A DNA stretch of 64,000 nucleotides from a virus, in the IMG/VR virus record IMGVR_UViG_3300032046_001865, positions 1 through 64,000 of that record; one strand, given 5' to 3'. Under the pieces are notes generated by a model. The model searched no databases, was not told the origin of the DNA, and saw nothing but the letters and a program-made list of their open reading frames with translations. Below, one piece after another: positions 25,817-32,853 of the stretch (positions are counted from its first letter, which is position 1; each line of letters opens with the position of its first letter). Made by a program: the position numbers and the translations under genes.

Positions 25817-26261
25817 GACGCTTGAGCTCGTCCATGATGTCTCCCGCGAAGCTCGACTCGCTGAACAGGCCTGCGATGAGGCGGATGTCCTGCAGTGGGA
25901 CGCGATCAAGCTTGCACTTCGTGTACACGGGGTGGACGTCGTGCTTCCACGTGTCCTCTTCACGTGTGATGATCGTGCTGTCACCGATCTTGATGGTCTC
26001 GTACATCTTCTGTGCGATCCAGCAACGTGCATCCTCATGGATGTTCTGCGATCCCTTCGCGAACACGTTGTGAACGGTCTCCGACACGCAGTCGAACATC
26101 TCCTCCATGGTGTCCTTGTCAAGTTTACGGGTGCCGTCCGCGAACTTTTGGAGCTTCATCCCGAGGTGGTACGACAACACGTCTAGAAAGCGAGGGCCTC
26201 CAGGTTTGCCAACGTTGGGCGGGATGGTGACAGGGTGGCGTGGTTTGGGTTCGTCGTTCAT
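25803..26261 (-). CDS. Protein of unknown function (152 aa)
   Basis: Not recognised. Starts with a Pro-rich segment (PKPRHPVTIPPNVGKPGGP), then helical stretches FLDVLSYHLGMKLQKF and TMEEMFDCVSETVHNVF, and a mixed C-terminus with DSTIITREEDTWKH and DIRLIAGLFSESSF. No membrane or signal features. Overlaps the family 2 glycosyltransferase by 4 nt. Confidence 0.6.
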   Translation of the reverse strand: MNDEPKPRHPVTIPPNVGKPGGPRFLDVLSYHLGMKLQKFADGTRKLDKDTMEEMFDCVSETVHNVFAKGSQNIHEDARCWIAQKMYETIKIGDSTIITREEDTWKHDVHPVYTKCKLDRVPLQDIRLIAGLFSESSFAGDIMDELKRRGVR

Positions 26262-26989
26262 GTGATAAATCCTCTTTTACGCAAAAATTCCGCTTCTTCT
26301 TTTTGAAAGCGAGCGTCGTCAGTCTGAAATGTAGCGGGGCTCATGTCACAACGGTAAGCGTACATTGTGATCGGCACGTGAACGCGTTTCTTAGCAAGTG
26401 CGAGCACCGGCAAGTAGATCGCTTGGTCGCCGGCACGTTTGATGTACTCGCCGTCAGCGCCGCGGTAGTTGGCGTCGAAGACATGTTTTGACACGCTCTT
26501 CTTCCAAGTCTTGAAGTGACTAGAGACCCATGGGTGTTTATACGGGTCAACGCCAGACGGCAATGCTGCCGAGATGTTTTGGTTTGTGATCCCGTTCTGA
26601 TCAAACCAGCGATGATTGCTCCAAGCAGCCTCTAGATCTGGGATCTTTTCGTAAGCAGTCGCCATGATCTCAAGTGCGTTGAGGTCACAGAGGTAGTCGT
26701 CTAGGTCGAGACGGCAGACGATATCGTCATCATCCATCTGCGACATGGCTAGGAGAACGTTGTATACCTCCCATCGCCGTTCCTTGTTGCGAACGACGCT
26801 GACTTTGTGTTCGATTCCAAGCCACTTAGAGTACGTTTCGACTTGGTCAGCGGTGCCGTCAGTAGAGCAATCGTCCACGATCACCGCGTACCAATTGGTG
26901 TAGCTTTGACCGGCCATTGAGACAAGCGTCTGCCACATGGTCTTGACGCTGTTACGTGTGGGGATAGCGAAGGCGAATGTGACGCTCAT
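26258..26989 (-). CDS. Family 2 glycosyltransferase
   Basis: 243 aa. VTFAFAIPTRNSVKTMWQTL and WYAVIVDDCSTDGTADQV are the canonical GT2 N-terminal strands, and DIVCRLDLDDYLCDLNAL carries the DxD metal/donor site near residue 95. A later AWSNHRWFDQNG and ADGEYIKRAGDQAIYLPVL complete the acceptor half. Soluble inverting transferase. Overlaps the lipoprotein-like gene upstream by 4 nt. Confidence 0.86.
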   Translation of the reverse strand: MSVTFAFAIPTRNSVKTMWQTLVSMAGQSYTNWYAVIVDDCSTDGTADQVETYSKWLGIEHKVSVVRNKERRWEVYNVLLAMSQMDDDDIVCRLDLDDYLCDLNALEIMATAYEKIPDLEAAWSNHRWFDQNGITNQNISAALPSGVDPYKHPWVSSHFKTWKKSVSKHVFDANYRGADGEYIKRAGDQAIYLPVLALAKKRVHVPITMYAYRCDMSPATFQTDDARFQKEEAEFLRKRGFIT

Positions 26990-27138
26990 TTACACTCACA
27001 AGCTGGACAGCGTTTAGACTCGATCGGTTGTTCGGTGATCTTGATCATGCACACTGCTCCCTGGTACGTTGCCTTGCATTCAAACACCGAGGTGTTGTGA
27101 TGACAGCCGATAAGAAACAAAAACACGAGAAACTTCAC
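26986..27138 (-). CDS. Small predicted lipoprotein
   Basis: 50 aa from a GTG at 27138. KFLVFLFLIGCHHN is a very short signal peptide with a lipobox (LIGC, Cys12), followed by a Cys-rich exported part (FECKAT, AVCMIK, RCPACECK). It overlaps both neighbours by 4 nt. It could be a surface-exclusion lipoprotein or an Rz1-like spanin partner, but no Rz-like gene is next to it and it is not proline-rich. Too short for most ORF callers. Confidence 0.62.
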   Translation of the reverse strand: MKFLVFLFLIGCHHNTSVFECKATYQGAVCMIKITEQPIESKRCPACECK

Positions 27139-27308
27139 GGTGAACCATCGTTCAACTCACGCAGTAGCGCGATGAATTCCTCCAGTGTAGCGTAGTCACA
27201 TCCGGCTGCGCCCGCAGCCGAATACACTTCATCAAGATCTGACAGCAACCCATCCACATCTTCGGGCGTGAGGTGGATGTCACCCTTGTCATCTGCGTAG
27301 ACGTTCAC
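27135..27308 (-). CDS. Small acidic protein of unknown function (57 aa)
   Basis: Starts at a GTG overlapping the methyltransferase stop (GTGA) and ends overlapping the lipoprotein start (GTGA). Contains DIHLTPEDVDGLLSDLDEV and TLEEFIALLRELNDG, two acidic amphipathic helices. Not recognised. The exact fit between two coupled genes is the evidence. Confidence 0.58.
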   Translation of the reverse strand: MNVYADDKGDIHLTPEDVDGLLSDLDEVYSAAGAAGCDYATLEEFIALLRELNDGSP

Positions 27309-28081
27309 CAGTCCCAGGTCTCCGACACCACACTCAGCTTCGCCTTGTTGGCGACAGCGCCTTCACGTGTGAGAAGCAGTTGCCCGTAACGGATCTTCTC
27401 GTCTGGCCAGCGACGATCGTCAAAGAAGACGCGACGATCCATGATGATGAGCTCACTGCTCACGTCGGCAGGCAGATCGCACTCCTCAAGCGCTTCGTGC
27501 ACCTGGATCGCAGCGTCGGTGCCCTTGTCCATGTGCCAGTCGTCGAAGAGGCAGAAGCAGGACCACATGTCTTTCACACCCTCCCAGTCGCCACGGACCG
27601 CAGGAGCTGTGTGATCACCGTCGATGAACACGAGATCGTACTTGTCGTTCATCTTTGGCAAGACGTCAGCCGACTTCCCACGCGCAACCTGAATGCGACT
27701 TGTCCACTCCGTTGGGAACATCTGCGCGATCATCTGCATGTGTTGATCGTCTAGCGCCGGCTCAACCACCATGACCTGCCCGTCGTTTCCAAGCTCAGCG
27801 AACGCCTTCGCGGCGCACAACGCGGAGTAACCGCGGCCGAACCCGATCTCAAGGTACGAGTCAAGCTTGTACTTCTTGATGAGCGAGTAGATGAGCAATC
27901 CACGCTCGAGGTTGGGTTTGAAGAACGCGCCCACTGTGCGGAACAGTTCAGAGTTAGGATCACGGAGCTTCTTCGCGGTGGCTTCTCCAATGTAATCGAA
28001 CTCCCCTAACGAGAGGGATTCAACCGGCATGCTGATCTCGGCGAGCTTGTCTTTGATGTTGACGTTCTTGTTGGGCTTCAT
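27305..28081 (-). CDS. Class I SAM methyltransferase (family 24-like)
   Basis: 258 aa. SYLEIGFGRGYSALCAAKAF is SAM motif I, QVMVVEPALDDQHMQMI motif II, KYDLVFIDGDHTAPAV the family 24 DGDH motif, followed by CLFDDWHMDKGTDAAIQV. Enzymes of this type methylate hydroxyls of sugars or small molecules. N-terminal 60 residues are a helical cap. Separated by 27 bp from the homing-endonuclease gene upstream. Confidence 0.83.
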   Translation of the reverse strand: MKPNKNVNIKDKLAEISMPVESLSLGEFDYIGEATAKKLRDPNSELFRTVGAFFKPNLERGLLIYSLIKKYKLDSYLEIGFGRGYSALCAAKAFAELGNDGQVMVVEPALDDQHMQMIAQMFPTEWTSRIQVARGKSADVLPKMNDKYDLVFIDGDHTAPAVRGDWEGVKDMWSCFCLFDDWHMDKGTDAAIQVHEALEECDLPADVSSELIIMDRRVFFDDRRWPDEKIRYGQLLLTREGAVANKAKLSVVSETWDW

Positions 28082-28108
28082 GTGTTACTCGTGACGGTAG
28101 TTCGCTTC

Positions 28109-28939
28109 TTAGGCAAGATCCCGAGGTTTTTGTAGTTCTTTCTTCATCCAAAGTTGTGAGTTGGGATGTTCGACATGGAACCACTCCCATTTCGCTTTAG
28201 CGTCAGCACGCATATATCCTTTTACTTCGATGTACGTGTTCAGGAAGACGCCAGTTGTGATCAACGCGTCGGGACGATACGTGCGTCCGTCCGGCATTGT
28301 GAACGGGCCAGGTTGCCATTCGTAATCGGTTTGGTTCACGTTGAGCCAGCGAACGACGGCGAGCTCCCACGAGCCAACACAGAGAAGTTCATCATTTGTC
28401 TTCCAATGACGCTCGACGGTTGCCTTGTTGGTGGAGCGAGCGATCTTATCTTGAACATGAATCAACTTCGAAGGATGATCTACACCGTATTTCCTCAACA
28501 AAGTTTTCTTCCACGTCACACGTTGTAACAAGCTTCCGCGTTCTGGGTGCCCATGACCTCGAAGAACATGAGATGGTTGTGCCTTCCAATCTCCATATTC
28601 AACGTCGTGAAACCACGTAGGTGTCACCTGATCGACATACGGACCTACGAACGTAACGCGACCATCGTGAGCGTTTTGTAACCGAGAACACAACTCGGAA
28701 AGACTGGTACGAGCTTGTACTCGAGCTCGCTTTGGATGCTTGGTACCTCGCATCACTTCTCTTGGTTGAGCTAACCATTCTCCATAAAGAATGTCACAAA
28801 ACAAGCATTTGGTCTTAGCGTTGACGTATGACCCTATCAATCGAAGTGTGGTTCCGTGAACATCTTGAATCCGTCGCTCAACTTCTTCAAGAGTAAGATT
28901 CTTGATGTATTCTCCACGGCGTATTCGATTACGAGCCAC
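28109..28939 (-). CDS. PD-(D/E)XK homing endonuclease-like protein with DNA-binding repeats
   Basis: 276 aa from a GTG at 28939, overlapping the large glycosyltransferase by 11 nt. Two related N-terminal modules (about 15-70 and 77-133) each end in W.AQP..V.RG..HP. Then comes a KYGVDHPS segment common in free-standing homing nucleases, and a nuclease core with Glu192, TYRPD (Asp224) and YIEVKGY (Glu238, Lys240), the E...D...ExK order of PD-(D/E)XK enzymes. It appears intact and does not interrupt a recognisable gene. Role: cleaves homologous DNA to spread itself. Confidence 0.78.
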   Translation of the reverse strand: MARNRIRRGEYIKNLTLEEVERRIQDVHGTTLRLIGSYVNAKTKCLFCDILYGEWLAQPREVMRGTKHPKRARVQARTSLSELCSRLQNAHDGRVTFVGPYVDQVTPTWFHDVEYGDWKAQPSHVLRGHGHPERGSLLQRVTWKKTLLRKYGVDHPSKLIHVQDKIARSTNKATVERHWKTNDELLCVGSWELAVVRWLNVNQTDYEWQPGPFTMPDGRTYRPDALITTGVFLNTYIEVKGYMRADAKAKWEWFHVEHPNSQLWMKKELQKPRDLA

Positions 28940-30959
28940 GAATCAATTTTAGCAGTTCTTCCGGAGGTCTGACGTCCTTCAATGTCATCCACGGTGTTTT
29001 TTGTCCAAGATATTTGGAGTGCCAGACGTGGCCACCCGTCTTCTCTGCAAGCTCCTTCGCTCGCTCCTTGATGTCAAGATCGGTGACATCGCTCCACGCT
29101 TTGTCAAAGAACATGTTGGTCTCCGCGGTGTCAACGTACTCCTTGCCCTCAAGGACGTTCCAGTGACGCGTCCAGAAGTCACGGTAGAGGCGGATCTTAC
29201 GCTCGATGTCGAGCCAACTGGCGTGGTACACAGACGGCACATTCAGCACGACACGACTGAACCAGTCCTCGTACATGAGCAACGCCTTCGGGTCGCCTGT
29301 CAACGCTAGACGACGAACCTGTTCCATCTCGTTCGTGAGGAAGCCGAGGAACACGATCGGCTCGCCGGTGTTGACGTCGATCGGGTCGCAACCGTCTGTG
29401 CCAGGCAAGGCAACGAGGCGACCTTCCGCATCCTTGGATCGCAGGTGAACTGGCACACCGTGCCCGATTCGTGGGGAGTTACGGCTGACGCGCCACTTCC
29501 ACGGTGTGACATCGAGTCGCACCTTGTCAAGTCCACCCCAATACTCGACGACTGGGAGTGACAGCATAGGGACCGCCTTGGGGAAGTTGCCGACGAGCTC
29601 GCGAACCTTCTTCCAGTCCTCCTTACGCACGACCTCGTCGACGTCCATCTGCCAGACGAAGTCGCCGGTGCAACGCTTGCGTGCTTCGGCCTTCTGCATG
29701 CCGTCGAAGAGAGCGGAACGAGGATCGGACCAATCGCGACGAACGACTTCGATTCGAAGCTTGCCAATCTGGACGCGGAAGTGGGTCTTTTCCCCATCTT
29801 CACACGAATCACAGAGATATCCGATGTCCTCCAGAAATTCTGGCGTCACGTGGTCGTGTTTGATTCCAAGATCGACAAGACGACGAAGCGTGCCGTCGGT
29901 GGAGCCAGCGTCGACGACGACGACCTCGTCACAGAAGCCGAGCATCGACTCGATACACGCGGCGAATGGGTACTCCTGCTTCACACAGTTGAACGTCGTC
30001 GCGTAGCCGGACAGTGTCACCTCCTTAGCCATCGAGCGCGCCGTTGCGCGCCAGAAGACCGCTGGAGCCCCTCGAAGGTACTCCTCGATGTGCGTCAGGT
30101 CATCAGTGGCGAACCACGATTCTTTGGCGTGTTGAACGTGGTCGTTGAGTCTCAACTCGCAACCGAGCAACTTCGCTTCAATGACGAGGCGAGGGCATGT
30201 GTCGCCGCCGGCTGGGCAGAACACGAGACCCTTCGCGCCAGCGAGCTTGCGCAGCATTTGATCGTACGAGACGCCGCCGATCAACTCGTAATCGAGCTCG
30301 TCACGTTCAGCATTGTACACCGACAGTTCGGTGCCTTTCACCCACGAAGTAGACTGGAGGATCAACCACTTGTCAGACTTGACGATGCTCTCTGATCGAA
30401 GTGCTTCGATCGTGCGAAAGAAGCGGTCGTCGAAGACGCTGGAGAGCACAGTGTTGGGGTAGTCAACAAGGAACGGGAAACGGTCGTGGTAAGTCTTCTG
30501 CTGCTCTTCACTCATCCACCAGGTGTGCTCGGCGGCAGACATGAAGCTGGAGACGACGTTGCCAAGCTGAGTCGTGTGACAGTCACACGGCTTGCTCTCG
30601 TTGAGCTCATGTTTTTCAACCGATCGGTACTTGCAGAACTTGTAATCACACTCCACGATCGAGTAACGAAGGTTGGTCGCGATGGAAGGAAAGAGCTGGG
30701 ACTTCAGGCTCGAGTAGTTCCCGAACACCCAGAACTTCTTTGCTCCCTGTTTGATGTGCTCGATCGTGAGCTCTGAACAGAGCATCTTGTGCACCTTCAA
30801 AGGTGCAGCGTCGATCAACGCTTGAAGCGTCAACTCGGCGCCTCCAATGAGTTGCTCAGGGTAAGCGTCCGACACGAAGACGATCTGAGCGTCCTCCGGA
30901 AGGAGCGTGTTGAAGTTAAGTTTCGCGAATAGGGATCCGTCTTGTCTCACGCCTGTCAC
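28929..30959 (-). CDS. Two-domain glycosyltransferase (GT-B half plus GT2 half)
   Basis: 676 aa. Residues 1 to about 310 resemble a GT4-like domain (AQIVFVSDAYPEQLIGGAEL; LAGAKGLVFCPAGGDTCPRL; VIEAKLLGCELRL). From about 320 a GT2 domain begins: GYATTFNCVKQEYPF, FCDEVVVVDAGSTDGTLRRL and VWQMDVDEVV as DxD. A helical C-terminus follows (LALTGDPKALLMYEDWF). Such fusions can add two sugars in sequence. It is the first gene of the minus-strand island, reading away from the divergent region at 30960-31167. Confidence 0.82.
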   Translation of the reverse strand: MTGVRQDGSLFAKLNFNTLLPEDAQIVFVSDAYPEQLIGGAELTLQALIDAAPLKVHKMLCSELTIEHIKQGAKKFWVFGNYSSLKSQLFPSIATNLRYSIVECDYKFCKYRSVEKHELNESKPCDCHTTQLGNVVSSFMSAAEHTWWMSEEQQKTYHDRFPFLVDYPNTVLSSVFDDRFFRTIEALRSESIVKSDKWLILQSTSWVKGTELSVYNAERDELDYELIGGVSYDQMLRKLAGAKGLVFCPAGGDTCPRLVIEAKLLGCELRLNDHVQHAKESWFATDDLTHIEEYLRGAPAVFWRATARSMAKEVTLSGYATTFNCVKQEYPFAACIESMLGFCDEVVVVDAGSTDGTLRRLVDLGIKHDHVTPEFLEDIGYLCDSCEDGEKTHFRVQIGKLRIEVVRRDWSDPRSALFDGMQKAEARKRCTGDFVWQMDVDEVVRKEDWKKVRELVGNFPKAVPMLSLPVVEYWGGLDKVRLDVTPWKWRVSRNSPRIGHGVPVHLRSKDAEGRLVALPGTDGCDPIDVNTGEPIVFLGFLTNEMEQVRRLALTGDPKALLMYEDWFSRVVLNVPSVYHASWLDIERKIRLYRDFWTRHWNVLEGKEYVDTAETNMFFDKAWSDVTDLDIKERAKELAEKTGGHVWHSKYLGQKTPWMTLKDVRPPEELLKLIRGS

Positions 30960-31038
30960 TCTAGCAGCTGATCGCTGGGTAGTAGGCCGAAACCTTCGGT
31001 TTCATGTGACTACGCTCAATCCAGTACTCTTTAAATCT

Positions 31039-31055
31039 GATCTTCTTAAGAGATC
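31039..31055. promoter_or_regulatory. Interrupted palindrome, possible operator
   Basis: GATCT-TCTTAAG-AGATC: 5-bp inverted arms around a centre that itself contains CTTAAG. A CGATCT follows at once. Located mid-way in the divergent region, where a dimeric repressor or activator could act on both units. No known regulator gene is adjacent. Confidence 0.3.
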
Positions 31056-31154
31056 GATCTCCCTTCAAATTTCTCTGATCGAGAGCCTGATAGCTCATTA
31101 CAATCGAAAAGGCGGTTGGGTGGGGTCGGAGGATCTAAGGGACATGTTGTCGCG

Positions 31155-31161
31155 TATGTAG
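31155..31161 (+). promoter_or_regulatory. TATGTAG box before the plus-strand unit
   Basis: TATGTAG lies 6 nt before the ATG at 31168, at the same short spacing as similar boxes at other unit-leading genes. GAGAG between box and start could be a weak Shine-Dalgarno. Confidence 0.28.
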
Positions 31162-31167
31162 AGAGTG

Positions 31168-31638
31168 ATGCCTCCTCGCCGCAAGCCATCCGACGACGAT
31201 CTGGAGTTTCTTGTAAAAGAGATCCACAGTAAACTTGACGGAGTCGTCTTCAACGGCGGGTTCGAAACGTTGGTTTCTAACGTCCAGATCATCCAGAAGA
31301 CGCAGGAGGAAATGCTGGTCAAGATGGAGGACGTTCACAAGGTCATCTACGAGCCAGACGATGGTCTCTTCGCTCGCGTGAAGAAAGTGGAGACGAACCA
31401 CGATCACGAGTTAGCACCCCTGCGCCGCGAGGTTGACGATCTCGACAAGTGGCGTGAGAAGCTTCAAGCGCAAGACGGGTTGTTCGAGATGGCAGTTCAA
31501 GCTCACAAGGACGTGAAAGAGTTGAACGCGTGGAAGAAGCGCATCATCGCTCTCGTCGTCGCAGCAGCTAGCAGCACGCTTCTCATGGGTCTGAAGACGT
31601 TCTACGACCTCATGAAAGACCACGTATCGCTGCACTAA
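31168..31638 (+). CDS. Coiled-coil protein with a C-terminal membrane segment
   Basis: 156 aa from ATG 31168; a GTG one codon earlier is an alternative. Basic start (MPPRRKPSDDDLEF), long amphipathic helices with heptad-like spacing (VQIIQKTQEEMLVKMEDVHK; LRREVDDLDKWREKLQAQ), then KRIIALVVAAASSTLLMGL as a single hydrophobic helix before a short cytoplasmic or periplasmic tail. The layout recalls phage tail-chaperone-like or holin-associated membrane proteins, but no family is assigned. Confidence 0.62.
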   Translation: MPPRRKPSDDDLEFLVKEIHSKLDGVVFNGGFETLVSNVQIIQKTQEEMLVKMEDVHKVIYEPDDGLFARVKKVETNHDHELAPLRREVDDLDKWREKLQAQDGLFEMAVQAHKDVKELNAWKKRIIALVVAAASSTLLMGLKTFYDLMKDHVSLH

Positions 31639-31647
31639 CATGCTCAC

Positions 31648-32853
31648 GTGAAGTTGAGCAAAGCTTCGATCGTTGAGGGGGTGACGGCCGCGAAAGCCTA
31701 CACGGGTGGAGGCGTCACGATCGTTGGCAGAGACTCTCTGTCAAGAGTGGCTGTCGTTGGGCCAATGGGCCTACTGCTGAACACGCGAGCGCCTGACGAC
31801 CTAGATGACGGCGCAGTGCACCCGTTCCTGATGGCGTTAGAGCACGCTCGCGTTAGCGAGACGCAAGGCCCTGGATCGCTACGTGCGAGCGTCGTCTACG
31901 CTGACAGGCTTCTTCGAGGAGCCTCGCCAGCGTCACGTGAGCTGACTGGTCGCACGTTCACTCGCGCCGACGTCGCGCGCGTGGCTGGAGGCATCCTCGA
32001 CGCCGACGATGTTGAGGCGATGACGGTGTTTGTTCAAGACGCAGGCGCTAGTCGGTACATTGTTGAGCGACAACCGGCGAGAGCAGACAGCGTCGAGTTC
32101 GTTGACAGCTACGAGTTCAAACACACATCGAAATCCATCGATGGCACGGTGTGCATGGACGGCGCTCGAGTGTTGGTCGCAGACGGCTACATCGAGACAG
32201 TCGCCGAGATCCACGGCGTGCTTGACCGCTGCGCGAAGGAGGGTGAGAGACTGCTTATCTGCGGTCGTGGATTCTCGGATGATGTGATGCACACGTTGGC
32301 CGTGAACCGTTCACGTGGGACATTGGTGGCGTACGCGTTGACCTTCCCGTTCGACGATACGGATGCGAACACGCTGGTTGACGTGGCAACGATCGTGGGA
32401 GGAGACGTTGTTTCCTCTCTCAAGGGCCAGTTGTACTCAGCTGTCGATGTGACCGCGTTGCCGCGCGTTCCATACGCGCGTTTGCGCGGGCAGACGTTAG
32501 ATTTCCGTGGCGAAGGCACGGCTGAACGTGCGGCAGCAGTGCTCCTTGGCGTTCAGAGCAAACTCGCTGAGTCCGAAGACCCAGTGCGTTCCATCCTTGA
32601 ACGTCGCGTGAGACGCCTCTCAGGGGCATGCATGATCGTGCGCTTGGAAGATGGCGTCAACCACCTCTCACGTGTGGAGGCTTGGGATCTCGCGCTCAGA
32701 AGCCTGCGAGCCGCGACACATGGCGTCGTGGACGCGACTGACAACGAAGCTTGGCCTGGACGCGACGTGGTGCCGTTGAGCTCGGTGGCCATGGCCCACG
32801 AGACGGCACGCAAGCTCGTTCGAGCGTTAGAGTCGCTGGATTCTTACGTCTGA
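31648..32853 (+). CDS. Divergent short GroEL-like (group I) chaperonin
   Basis: 401 aa from a GTG, against about 545 for GroEL. The apical-to-intermediate part is recognisable: GARVLVADGYIETVAEIHGV, RCAKEGERLLICGRGFSDD, LAVNRSRGTLVAYAL, DVATIVGGDVVSSLKGQ. Then come ERRVRRLSGACMIVRL and HLSRVEAWDLALRSLRAA, which match the lower intermediate and equatorial helices of GroEL. The N-terminal ATPase loop, GDGTTTAT in GroEL, reads TQGPGSLRASV here, so the catalytic Asp appears lost. It could help fold a phage capsid or tail protein, perhaps with altered ATP use. Confidence 0.74.
   Translation: MKLSKASIVEGVTAAKAYTGGGVTIVGRDSLSRVAVVGPMGLLLNTRAPDDLDDGAVHPFLMALEHARVSETQGPGSLRASVVYADRLLRGASPASRELTGRTFTRADVARVAGGILDADDVEAMTVFVQDAGASRYIVERQPARADSVEFVDSYEFKHTSKSIDGTVCMDGARVLVADGYIETVAEIHGVLDRCAKEGERLLICGRGFSDDVMHTLAVNRSRGTLVAYALTFPFDDTDANTLVDVATIVGGDVVSSLKGQLYSAVDVTALPRVPYARLRGQTLDFRGEGTAERAAAVLLGVQSKLAESEDPVRSILERRVRRLSGACMIVRLEDGVNHLSRVEAWDLALRSLRAATHGVVDATDNEAWPGRDVVPLSSVAMAHETARKLVRALESLDSYV

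Larger units (their letters stand above)
30960..31167. promoter_or_regulatory. Divergent intergenic region between the glycan island and the plus-strand genes
   Basis: The largest truly non-coding gap in the window (208 bp), between two genes that diverge. It is richer in A+T than its surroundings around 31021-31110. It holds a 15-nt hairpin (GAAACC-TTC-GGTTTC, 30989-31003), an interrupted palindrome at 31039-31055 and a TATGTAG box before 31168. Promoters for both directions most likely sit here. An 84-codon frame crosses it but starts inside the antisense gene and is not accepted. Confidence 0.5.

Noticed and set aside
30989-31003. GAAACC-TTC-GGTTTC hairpin as a terminator
   Set aside because: Only a 6-bp stem, no T-run, and located between divergent starts where no transcript should end.
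30907-31161. 84-codon plus-strand frame across the divergent region
   Set aside because: Starts inside the antisense glycosyltransferase and shows no motif; the region has AT-rich, regulatory character.
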